This document shows, piece after piece, positions 27,147-34,686 of a DNA stretch of 64,000 nucleotides (position 1 is the stretch's first letter; each line of letters starts with the position of its first letter). The notes under the pieces were generated by a model. It did not search any database. It was given only the letters and a program-made list of their open reading frames with translations, and had not been told where the DNA came from. The stretch is from NCBI RefSeq assembly GCF_003966695.1, contig NZ_AP018829.1, positions 62,001-126,000 on the forward strand, read 5' to 3'. Made by a program: the position numbers and the translations under genes. This DNA comes from Asticcacaulis excentricus. GTDB lineage: Bacteria > Pseudomonadota > Alphaproteobacteria > Caulobacterales > Caulobacteraceae.

Positions 27147-27784
27147 GGCCGCCGCACGACCTGATCGAGCGGCTGAGCGAAGACCTGCGACCCGTCAAAC
27201 CGCTGAGCGCCGGGCGGCTTTTGGGCTTTGCCCTCGTCTTCGCCGCCGTGACCCTGATCTGGGTCGTGGGCCTCTACGGGATGCGCCCGGAACTCAGCGA
27301 TCCCGAACGGGCGCTGGCACAGGCGCGTTTCGCTCTGCTCAAACCCCCGCTGTGGGGCTGGGCCGGACTGTCGGCCCTGCACGCCGCCAACGCCCTGTCA
27401 CGCCCCGAAGGCCGCTGCCACTGGAGCGATCTGGCCCCACTGCCCGTCATCCTGTTGAGCCACGGCCTCGCCCTCTGGTGGGAGGTCAGCCATGCCGGCT
27501 GGGAGGCCGCGACAGCGGGCGGCTTTGGCGGCGCGGCCCTGTGCGGTCTGACCATCCTCCTCAGCGCGTGGGTGGCCATGCGGCTGGTCACGCCCCTGTG
27601 GCTCAGCCGCACCGCCTCGTCTCAGCCCCGTCTGCTACGTCTGTGCGCCGCCCTGGGCTTTGCGGGACTTGCGGCGGCTGCCTATGCTCTGCATTGCCCC
27701 ATGGATCAGCCGCTTTATACTTTGTGCGTTTATATGCCTGCTATTGGCATAGTGCTTCTGATCGAAGCCACGCAGCGGAGATAG
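27140..27784 (+). CDS. Second NrsF-like (DUF1109) membrane protein
   Basis: 214 residues from the ATG at 27140 (ATGGTAA overlap with the preceding stop). It repeats the NrsF plan: N-terminal DLIERLSEDLRPVKPL, about six helices, and Cys at 135 (ALCGLTILLS) and 186 (LHCPMDQP) equivalent to the sensory Cys of the upstream paralogue. It also has extra Cys at 93, 169 and 196. It may be a second anti-sigma with a different trigger, a partner in a heteromer, or a decoy. No second sigma gene is present nearby. It is the last gene of the operon. Confidence 0.82.
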   Translation: MVRPPHDLIERLSEDLRPVKPLSAGRLLGFALVFAAVTLIWVVGLYGMRPELSDPERALAQARFALLKPPLWGWAGLSALHAANALSRPEGRCHWSDLAPLPVILLSHGLALWWEVSHAGWEAATAGGFGGAALCGLTILLSAWVAMRLVTPLWLSRTASSQPRLLRLCAALGFAGLAAAAYALHCPMDQPLYTLCVYMPAIGIVLLIEATQRR

Positions 27785-27821
27785 AGATAATGCCGTGCGG
27801 ACGGATGTCTTCTTTGAGCGC

Positions 27822-27914
27822 ATTCCGAAAAGTGTGCAACGGTTTTCGGAATCAAATGCGCGACAAAACAAAATGTTAGAGCGGAATTTCGATTCAGGCT
27901 GAACGAAATCCGCT
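27822..27914 (+). repeat. 93-bp double-hairpin intergenic element, copy 3
   Basis: First hairpin ATTCCGAAAA (27822-27831) with TTTTCGGAAT (27843-27852). A spacer with GCGACAAAACAAAATG follows, then a second, slightly bulged stem AGCGGAATTTCG (27880-27891) with CGAAATCCGCT (27904-27914). It follows the bufA2 operon by 37 nt and may be its terminator. The overall length and layout equal the copies at 6784-6876 and 13553-13645, though the second stem is the most diverged. Between it and the insertion sequence (27915-28035) is only a GC-rich imperfect hairpin at about 27952-27984. Confidence 0.7.
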
Positions 27915-28035
27915 TGTCTTATGATTTCTGTGCTTCTTGGTGCGATAAAGAAGCGCCGGAGAGGACGGCCATCCGTCTCCGGCGATGGGGGACGGATCGT
28001 GATTCCGCAGGTCAGCCTTCTTAGGAAGGCCGGAC

Positions 28036-29090
28036 CGGTTTAGAGTTTGATCGCCCCCATCTTTTCCAATCGTCCTGAACGGATACCGGAGCTTTTGGCT
28101 CGGATGACAAGCATAGGAGATCAGAAAAGATAAACGATATTACCATCGGTGCAGACATCTCGAAAGACCATATCGACCTGCACAGTCTGCCAGACGGTCA
28201 AACCCTGAGGGTCAGTAATGACCGCAAGGGATTTGCCACCATTGTCAGGTGGATCACCGAAAAGGGCGTGGCGCGGATTGTCTATGAGCCGACAGGCCCC
28301 TACCACAAAGCCTTCGAGCAGTTCATGATGGCGCAAGGATTGCCGCTCTCCAAAGTCAATCCGCGCCTTGCCCGTCGCTTCTGTGAAGCCACAGGCAGGC
28401 TGGCCAAGACAGACCGGATCGACGCTGAATTGCTGGCCCGTTACGGCCAGTTGCTTGAACCACGCACTCTGAAAGCCAACCCTCAAATCCACAATGATCT
28501 GAAAGAGTTACACGCCGCACGGCTGGCCCTGATCAAGGACAGGACCGCCACAAAAAACAGGGCCAATAACCTTACAAGCCCGCTCTTGAAGAGACACAAT
28601 GCCGACAGGCTCGCTCAGGTCGAGCGCCAGCTCAAGGCCGTGGACCACGCCATCATGACAATGATCGGCGCAGATGCCTCCCTGAGCGCCAGGTTCGACA
28701 TCCTCGTCTCGATACCTGGCGTGTCGCAGATCACGGCCTTTACGCTCCTTATCGAGATGCCGGAACTCGGTCAACTCGATGAGAAGGCTGCCGCCGCACT
28801 CTCCGGACTGGCCCCCATGACCCGCCAGTCCGGACGATGGAACGGACGCGCTTTCATCGCCGGCGGCAGGGCCATCGTCCGGCAAGCCCTCTACGTGCCT
28901 GCTCTCGTCGCCTGCCGTTTCAACCCAAATCTCAAGGCCAAATACCACCAACTCAAAGCCGCAGGAAAACCACCAAAAGTCGCCATCACTGCCGTCATGC
29001 GAAAGCTCATCATCCTCGCTAACGCACTCCTGCGGAATAAGCGAAAATGGACACCAAAATCCGCTTGATCAAAACGGATACTCTAAACCG
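28036..29090 (+). mobile_element. IS110-family insertion sequence (IS1111-like)
   Basis: An 11-bp perfect inverted repeat, CGGTTTAGAGT at 28036-28046 and ACTCTAAACCG at 29080-29090, brackets one transposase gene; total about 1.06 kb. Short terminal inverted repeats are typical of the IS1111 subgroup; classical IS110 members lack them. True ends may extend a few bases beyond the repeats. No target duplication was recognised. Confidence 0.75.
28130..29068 (+). CDS. IS110-family transposase (start codon uncertain)
   Basis: About 312 residues if read from 28130. The DEDD catalytic set is complete: ADISKDHIDLH (first Asp), YEPTGPYHK (Glu), and TDRIDAELLARYGQ (two Asp). The C-terminal transposase_20 part has LVSIPGVSQITAFTLL and RQSGRWNGRAFIAGGR. 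The family N-terminus (ITIGADISKD) begins near 28139, but no ATG, GTG or TTG exists in frame before it; the frame is open back to about 28078. AGGAG at 28114-28118 precedes an ATA at 28130-28132, which looks like a mutated ATG. Otherwise translation would begin at the GTG at 28268 and lose the first catalytic Asp. Confidence 0.75.
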   Translation: MNDITIGADISKDHIDLHSLPDGQTLRVSNDRKGFATIVRWITEKGVARIVYEPTGPYHKAFEQFMMAQGLPLSKVNPRLARRFCEATGRLAKTDRIDAELLARYGQLLEPRTLKANPQIHNDLKELHAARLALIKDRTATKNRANNLTSPLLKRHNADRLAQVERQLKAVDHAIMTMIGADASLSARFDILVSIPGVSQITAFTLLIEMPELGQLDEKAAAALSGLAPMTRQSGRWNGRAFIAGGRAIVRQALYVPALVACRFNPNLKAKYHQLKAAGKPPKVAITAVMRKLIILANALLRNKRKWTPKSA

Positions 29091-29391
29091 CCGTTGAATC
29101 GGCAACTCAACCGAGCCGACGAAGGCTCTATTCCCCTGTTTCAAGGCACGCCTGTTGTTCGCCTGCGCATAGCCTTGCCCCTGCCCACCTCCCGCCTTTA
29201 ACTGCATCCTCTTGAATATCGTACTGGACAGAACTCGGAAGCGTCATATAGATATGACCAAACACGGCAAAAAAGGTCTGACCAATTCGGCGGCCCATTG
29301 ATTATCCTTAAGCCTTTTTCGCGTCGTGTCTGGTTGATTCATCCCGCCTGACTCCCAATCAACCGGGTCAGGCCTCCCCGTCCGGTTCCCC
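29091..29391. other. Non-coding gap between the IS element and phoA
   Basis: About 300 bases. A small minus-strand frame (29207 downwards) begins QLKAGGGQGQGYAQ and runs into the IS end; it has no recognisable family and is not called. The last 60 bases before phoA carry no clear promoter or strong ribosome site. Confidence 0.4.
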
Positions 29392-30810
29392 ATGAAGTCC
29401 CTGCTCGTCTGCCTGTCCCTGTCCGTTCTCTGCGTCGCCCCGGCTATGGCCGAGGCCCCGGCCCCGCTGACGCCGGAGCTGCGGGCCGCGCTGGCCCGCA
29501 CGCCCAATACGAAAAAAGCGCGCAACATCATCCTGTTCATCGGCGACGGCATGGGCATCAGCTCGGTCACCGCCGGGCGCATTCTGGCCGGGCAGACGCG
29601 CGGCACGGACGGGGCTTCCTATCGCCTGACCTTTGAAGGCCTGCCCTATACGGGCCTGTCCAAGACCTATTCGGCGGACAAGTTTGTCACCGACTCGGCC
29701 AACGGCATTTCGGCCATCACCACGGGCGTCAAGACGATCAATGCCGCCATTGGCGTCGATGCGACGGTCAAAAGCAATGACTGCGCCTCATCACAGAAAG
29801 GCCGCATCCCTACGATCGCCGAAACCCTGAAAGCGCAAGGTAAGGCTACGGGCATCGTCACCACGGCGGGCCTCACCGACGCCACGCCGGCCGGAGCCTA
29901 TGGCCACGTGCCGACGCGCGGCTGGCGCTCGGATGCCGAACTTCCCGCCGAGGCGAAACAGGCCGGCTGCATCGACCTCGCCCGTCAGATGATAGAAGCC
30001 CCCAAAGCGGTACGCCTCGATGTGGCGCTGGGCGGCGACCGCGCGCGGTTTGTAACGACCGCGCAGGGCGGTAAGCGTCAGGATCGCGACCTGACCGCCG
30101 ACTGGCGCAACCTGCCCGGAGCCGTGGTGGTCACCGATAAGGCGGGGCTGGCCGCCGTCAACACGAAGACCACTAAGACCCTGCTCGGCCTGTTTGCCGA
30201 TGGCGACCTGCCCTCAGTCGTCGATCACAAGGGGCAGGGCCCGACGCCCACTCTGGAAGAGATGACACGCAAAGCCATCTCGGTCTTGTCGCACAACAAG
30301 GACGGCTTCTTCCTGCTGGTCGAATCCGCCTCCATCGACAAATGGCACCACGAAAACAACGCCTACCGCGCCCTGACCGACGTCGATGAACTGGACAAGG
30401 CGGTGAAGGCGGCGCTGGAAATGACTGACGCCAGCGAGACGCTGATCATCATCACCGCCGACCACAGCCACGGCCTGACACTCAGCGCCGGATCGACGCG
30501 CAATGAGCCGATCCTGGGGCTGGCACGCAAGAACGGCGTCAATGAGCCGGACAAGAACGGCCAGCCGCGCCTGACGCTGAACTATGCGACCGGCCCCGGC
30601 GCGCGACCCGCAGGCAGCCCGCCGCTGACGGAAGAGGAAGCCTTGTCGCCCGACTTCCATCAACTGGCCCTGACGCCGATGTCCAGCGCCCAGCACGCAG
30701 GCGAAGATGTCCCCGTCTATGCCTCAGGCCCGTTCGCGCACCTTCTGACCGGGACGGTGGAATCGACCTTCCTGTATCAGGTGATGCGCTACGCCGCGGG
30801 TAAGCGCTAG
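29392..30810 (+). CDS. phoA: Alkaline phosphatase (PhoA family)
   Basis: 472 residues with a Sec signal peptide (residues 1-20, ending PAMA). The alkaline-phosphatase fold is clear: NIILFIGDGMG with Asp52, the nucleophile Ser102 in VTDSANG, a metal-binding ITADHSHGLTL, and AQHAGEDVPVYASGPF near the C-terminus. It should hydrolyse phosphomonoesters in the periplasm with two Zn and a third metal. It stands alone after the insertion sequence, 23 kb from the PhoD/phospholipase genes, but serves the same phosphate-scavenging role. The ribosome site is weak. Confidence 0.9.
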   Translation: MKSLLVCLSLSVLCVAPAMAEAPAPLTPELRAALARTPNTKKARNIILFIGDGMGISSVTAGRILAGQTRGTDGASYRLTFEGLPYTGLSKTYSADKFVTDSANGISAITTGVKTINAAIGVDATVKSNDCASSQKGRIPTIAETLKAQGKATGIVTTAGLTDATPAGAYGHVPTRGWRSDAELPAEAKQAGCIDLARQMIEAPKAVRLDVALGGDRARFVTTAQGGKRQDRDLTADWRNLPGAVVVTDKAGLAAVNTKTTKTLLGLFADGDLPSVVDHKGQGPTPTLEEMTRKAISVLSHNKDGFFLLVESASIDKWHHENNAYRALTDVDELDKAVKAALEMTDASETLIIITADHSHGLTLSAGSTRNEPILGLARKNGVNEPDKNGQPRLTLNYATGPGARPAGSPPLTEEEALSPDFHQLALTPMSSAQHAGEDVPVYASGPFAHLLTGTVESTFLYQVMRYAAGKR

Positions 30811-30879
30811 ATTATTCCGCTCAAGTGTGAAGCAACCCGGCCCGCTGATCCACTAAAAAGGCCTGATCGTAGAGACGTT

Positions 30880-31824
30880 ATGTCACAACGCATCGGGATC
30901 ATCGGAGCCGGGATCAGCGGCCTGTCGGCGGCGCAGCGCCTTATTGCCGCGGGCTATGCGGTCGATCTGTTCGATAAGGGGCGCGGCCCCGGCGGGCGCA
31001 TGTCAACACGACGCGAGCAGACCGATGATACGGCGTACCTGTTCGATCACGGTGCGCAATATTTTACCGTCCGCGATCCGCGGTTTGTGTCTCAGGTCGA
31101 GCATTGGGTACAGCACGGGCTGGCCGCCCGCTGGCCAGAGGCCGGGCCGGACGCCTTTGTCGGTACGCCCATGATGTGTTCGCCGCTGGCGCATCTGTGT
31201 GAGCGTTTTGGCGTACACTTTGGCACGCGCATTGAGCGCATCACCGGCGCACCCGGCGCGTGGCACCTCGCAACCGAAAACGGCACCTTCGGCCCCTATG
31301 CGCAGGTGATTGTCGCCATCCCCGCTGAACAGGCGTCTGATCTGCTCTCTCCGTGGGTGCCGGACTTTGCGCAGACAGCCCGCGCTCACTCGTCGCAACC
31401 GTGCTGGACCACGATGGTGTCTTTCTCGGAAGACCCGCCCGGCCTTCCGCCCGTAACGCGCGTGCCGGGACCGGTACTGGCGTGGGTCGCTAACAATGCC
31501 TCAAAGCCCGACCGCGCGAAAACCAGCGCTTGGGTGCTACAGGCGACGCCCGACTGGACGGCGGCCTATATTGACCTGAGCCGCGAGGACGCCGCAGCAC
31601 CGATGTTTGCGGCCTGGCAGGCGCTTCTGGGGCACTCGCTGCCGCAACCGGTCCTGCTCAAGGCGCACCTGTGGCGCTATGCCCGCACGGGCGAAGGCGT
31701 GAAAGGACGACTTTACGACAAAACGCTGGGTCTGGGTGTCTGCGGCGACTGGCTGAAAGGGCCGCGCGTCGAAGCGGCATGGCTGTCCGGTCTCGAACTG
31801 GCGGAGGCCCTCCTTGCGGCCTGA
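30880..31824 (+). CDS. FAD-dependent oxidoreductase (renalase/amine-oxidase-like)
   Basis: 314 residues. The N-terminal dinucleotide motif IGIIGAGISGLSAAQRL ends in an acidic LFDKGRGPGGRMSTRR, the usual FAD-binding start of renalase-like proteins. The centre holds FDHGAQYFTVRDPRF, and the C-terminus KTLGLGVCGDWLKGPRVEAAW is the second FAD contact seen in amine-oxidase folds. Substrate is not evident; related proteins oxidise reduced nicotinamide isomers or amines. It overlaps the photolyase-like gene by 11 nt, suggesting co-expression of two flavoproteins. Confidence 0.85.
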   Translation: MSQRIGIIGAGISGLSAAQRLIAAGYAVDLFDKGRGPGGRMSTRREQTDDTAYLFDHGAQYFTVRDPRFVSQVEHWVQHGLAARWPEAGPDAFVGTPMMCSPLAHLCERFGVHFGTRIERITGAPGAWHLATENGTFGPYAQVIVAIPAEQASDLLSPWVPDFAQTARAHSSQPCWTTMVSFSEDPPGLPPVTRVPGPVLAWVANNASKPDRAKTSAWVLQATPDWTAAYIDLSREDAAAPMFAAWQALLGHSLPQPVLLKAHLWRYARTGEGVKGRLYDKTLGLGVCGDWLKGPRVEAAWLSGLELAEALLAA

Positions 31825-32986
31825 AGCGCTTACCCGCGTGCAGGCGCTGGAGCGACTGAATGCCTTCTTGCCGCGCGCCGGAGGCGCCTACGCCCGCGAG
31901 CGCAATATTGACCCCGGCCCCAAGGAAACCGGGCACGTGTCACGACTCTCTCCCTATGTGCGCCATCGCCTGATCGGTGAATGGGAACTGGCCCGCGCGG
32001 CCGAAAAAGCGCACGGTGCTGCCGCCAGCAAGTTTACCGATGAAGTATGCTGGCGGGCCTATTGGCTCGGCTATCTGGAAATGCGTCCGGCTCTGTGGGC
32101 GCGCTATGTCGCCTATCTGATCAGCGATGAGGCCGAAACCGCGCGCAGCGGGGAGACTTACCGCGCGGCGATTACGGGGCGCACAGGTATCGACGCCTTC
32201 GACGTCTGGGTCTCTGAGCTGATCACGACCGGTTATCTGCATAATCATGCCCGCATGTCGTTTGCCAGTATCTGGGTGCATACGCTGCGCCTGCCGTGGC
32301 AACTGGGCGCGGCCTTTTTCCTTGAGCATCTGCTCGATGGCGACGAAGCGGCCAATACCCTGTCGTGGCGCTGGGTCGCCGGACTGCATACGCCGGGCAA
32401 GGTCTATCTGGCGTCAACGGAGGCGATTGCCACCTGCTCCGCCGGGCGGTTTCGACCGACCGGACTGGCGCAAAACCCAGCCCCGGTCATGATGGAGCCA
32501 CCGCCCCCTGTGGTGGCGTTGCCGGCCGCCCAACCGGTCCCGCGCGCCCCTTCGGTCCTGCTGGTGACGTCGGAAGACCTCGGCGCGGACGGGTTTCGAT
32601 TGGCGGAACAGCCAGTTGTCGGTGTGGCCGCACTGGTGACGGGCAAGGCCCCGGTCGCGGCGGCTACGGCCTCGGTGGCGCAAACACTGGCGCGGCAGAT
32701 CGGAACCGAGATCCGCCTCTTTAGCTCGCGTGCGGAACTGGAAAGCGCTTTGACGGCATTCGGGACGCGCACCCTGCTCACCAGCCGCCTGCCGGTCGGC
32801 CTGACGCGGGCAGAGCTGAACGCCGTGTTGAACGACACCGGCGAACCCATCCACCTTTTTGAACGCACCCGCCTGTGGGACGCCGTGGCCTGGCCCGCCG
32901 CCACCAGAGGCTTTTTTGCCTTCCGGCCGGTGATTGGGCACCTTATGGCGCTGACGGACCCCGGCGGGTTTCAGGATAAGCCCTAA
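31814..32986 (+). CDS. Photolyase/cryptochrome-like FAD-binding protein with unusual domain order
   Basis: 390 residues. The first 225 match the helical FAD-binding domain of photolyases: GHVSRLSPYVRHRLIGEWE, DEVCWRAYWLGYLEMRP, GRTGIDAFDVWVSELITTGY, LHNHARMSFASIWVHTLRLP and the ANTLSWRWVAGLHTPGK end. The usual N-terminal alpha/beta antenna domain is absent. After a Pro-rich linker (about 225-250) a C-terminal alpha/beta-like segment ends in LWDAVAWPAATRGFFAFRP, reminiscent of part of a photolyase N-terminal domain. The TTG start at 31814 is supported by GGAGG at 31803-31807, and no ATG exists before residue 80. DNA repair or light sensing is possible. Confidence 0.75.
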   Translation: MRPEALTRVQALERLNAFLPRAGGAYARERNIDPGPKETGHVSRLSPYVRHRLIGEWELARAAEKAHGAAASKFTDEVCWRAYWLGYLEMRPALWARYVAYLISDEAETARSGETYRAAITGRTGIDAFDVWVSELITTGYLHNHARMSFASIWVHTLRLPWQLGAAFFLEHLLDGDEAANTLSWRWVAGLHTPGKVYLASTEAIATCSAGRFRPTGLAQNPAPVMMEPPPPVVALPAAQPVPRAPSVLLVTSEDLGADGFRLAEQPVVGVAALVTGKAPVAAATASVAQTLARQIGTEIRLFSSRAELESALTAFGTRTLLTSRLPVGLTRAELNAVLNDTGEPIHLFERTRLWDAVAWPAATRGFFAFRPVIGHLMALTDPGGFQDKP

Positions 32987-33001
32987 GCGGGAGACCGAAC
33001 T

Positions 33002-33457
33002 ATGGACGCGACTCTGTCGAAACTGAACACCCGTTGGGTGATCGCGCTTACCCTTGCCGGAGGCCTGCCTTTTATGGCCGCAGCCTTGATGACGGCGCTT
33101 CATTTGCGCGTGCTAGGCCTTGGCGGACCGGATATCGCCATCACCTATGGGGCGGTGATTGCGTCCTTTCTCTGCGGGCTGCACTGGGGCCTTGTGCTGG
33201 GGGGACGGGCTCAGGCGACGTGGCTTCTGATCCTGAGTAACGTCCTTTGCCTTTTGGCATGGGCAGGTGCGCTGCTGGCCCAATCCGGGTGGCCACAGGC
33301 CGCCTTAACCCTCCAGACTGCCGTCTTCCTAAGTTTGCTGGCGGTCGATCATGTCTTGATGCGCCGGGGTTGGCTGTCGGCGGCCTTCTTCCGGCTACGC
33401 TTGGTCATCACCTGTCTGGTCGTTGCGTGTTTAATTGGGGTCGCCCTCCTCGCCTGA
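33002..33457 (+). CDS. DUF3429 family membrane protein
   Basis: 151 residues with about five membrane helices and the DUF3429 pattern YGAVIASFLCGLHWGL near residue 49. Function is unknown. It starts 15 nt after the photolyase-like gene and is probably in the same operon with the FAD oxidoreductase. The stop is only 3 nt from the end of the convergent PdxJ-like gene, leaving no room for a terminator between them. Confidence 0.8.
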   Translation: MDATLSKLNTRWVIALTLAGGLPFMAAALMTALHLRVLGLGGPDIAITYGAVIASFLCGLHWGLVLGGRAQATWLLILSNVLCLLAWAGALLAQSGWPQAALTLQTAVFLSLLAVDHVLMRRGWLSAAFFRLRLVITCLVVACLIGVALLA

Positions 33458-33460
33458 CCT

Positions 33461-34513
33461 TCAGCCCGCGCGCCGTAAGGGCGTGCCGGAGCGGCCCGGC
33501 GACTGTGTCTGACGCAGATATTTGATGAGCGTAATCCCCGCGAAACTGGCGGGCAGGTTCGCCGCGAACACCAGCGCCTCAAGACGCACCAACGGCCCGG
33601 CCAGCAGACGTTCGGCCGCATAAAGCTGAGGGTCCTCAAGGCGAGGCAGGACCTCACGACAAAACCGCTCAAGGCGTTCTTTTAGCCGCGTGTCACCCAT
33701 ACCAGCGACACGCTCAGCAAGGCGTTTGTGTCTCTCGACCGGAGCATCATCTCCTCTGCCTGCCCTGGACATGCATTCGCGCAAGGTTTTGACCGCCGCA
33801 GATAGCCCGTCATTCAGAGCCTCAGGCATCAGCCGCCGTCCGATATTGAACTGCCGGAAACTGCCCGATCGCGCCAGCACCCTAAGGTCAGCAGGCCGCA
33901 GCCCGCCCCCCAGATGCACCTCAACACCGTGACGATTGAGATAGCGCCCCAGACTGAGCACGTGCGATAAGGCATCAAAGGCCCGGTCGATATCGGGACT
34001 GTGCAGGCTGGCCGCCAGATGCGACATATCCAGCTCCACGGTAAACAAGCCGTAGCGCAGGGCCTGCTCCGCAGCCTCAAGCGTCGGCTCCAGCGTGACA
34101 AACAGCGCTATATCGCTGTCCTTCAGCGTCTTCTGGACCTTCTGGATATGGCCTATGTGGGATTTGAGGAAGAGGCTGGTGCTCGTCCATTGCGCGGCCT
34201 TCGCTTCACGACCCAGATAGATGCGATCGGCCTTAAGGTGACGCGCGCGCTCAACATGATCGAACGCCGTCGTCACCCGCAAACAGAAGTCTCTCTGCCG
34301 TTCGCTACAAACGGCCGCCACGCGCGCCAGATCTTCATCCGAGATCAGACCATGATCGGAGGTCAGGTGGATCATCACCCCTTCGGCCCCGCCCTCGATT
34401 ACGCGGTCCGCCAGGTGCGACAGGTCAACGGTTTCGCCGATGCCGAGCCCCGGTAAAAGCGCCGCACTTTCAAGACTGACGGCCAGCCGGGGGCCAGTCT
34501 TAGGTCCCAACAT
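33461..34513 (-). CDS. PdxJ-like TIM-barrel protein, likely divergent from pyridoxine 5'-phosphate synthase
   Basis: 350 residues from the ATG at 34513, chosen for GGAGG 5-6 nt upstream; frame further upstream is not needed. The body follows PdxJ: GGAEGVMIHLTSDHGLISDEDL, LVTLEPT-like ALFVTLEPTLEAAEQAL, TVELDMSHLAA, HRHGVEVHLGGGL-like segments, and IGRRLMPEAL. Key PdxJ residues seem replaced: the usual N-terminal NxDHxAT is VSLESAA, NLExA is DFCLRV, and AGHGL is HLGGGL. About 100 extra C-terminal residues are present (normal PdxJ is near 240-260). A canonical role in vitamin B6 synthesis is therefore doubtful. Confidence 0.65.
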   Translation of the reverse strand: MLGPKTGPRLAVSLESAALLPGLGIGETVDLSHLADRVIEGGAEGVMIHLTSDHGLISDEDLARVAAVCSERQRDFCLRVTTAFDHVERARHLKADRIYLGREAKAAQWTSTSLFLKSHIGHIQKVQKTLKDSDIALFVTLEPTLEAAEQALRYGLFTVELDMSHLAASLHSPDIDRAFDALSHVLSLGRYLNRHGVEVHLGGGLRPADLRVLARSGSFRQFNIGRRLMPEALNDGLSAAVKTLRECMSRAGRGDDAPVERHKRLAERVAGMGDTRLKERLERFCREVLPRLEDPQLYAAERLLAGPLVRLEALVFAANLPASFAGITLIKYLRQTQSPGRSGTPLRRAG

Positions 34514-34686
34514 CAAAACCTCCGTACACCACGCACTACGCACCCCGTTGCGATTTAACTGGTTTACGTCTGGCTGAAGGGGTCCGATGACGGCCAAAAT
34601 GTCGCAGGGCACGAAGGCCTTCTTGCGCGCCTTGCGCATCCATCACCACCTGTGAAACGTAAATCACCTGAAACCGGTGCCCGTTG

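Noticed and set aside
29019..29207. 62-codon minus-strand frame overlapping the right end of the IS element
   Set aside because: It runs through the IS inverted repeat into transposase DNA and has no recognised family; its first 40 residues might be a remnant of an interrupted small gene, but this cannot be shown.
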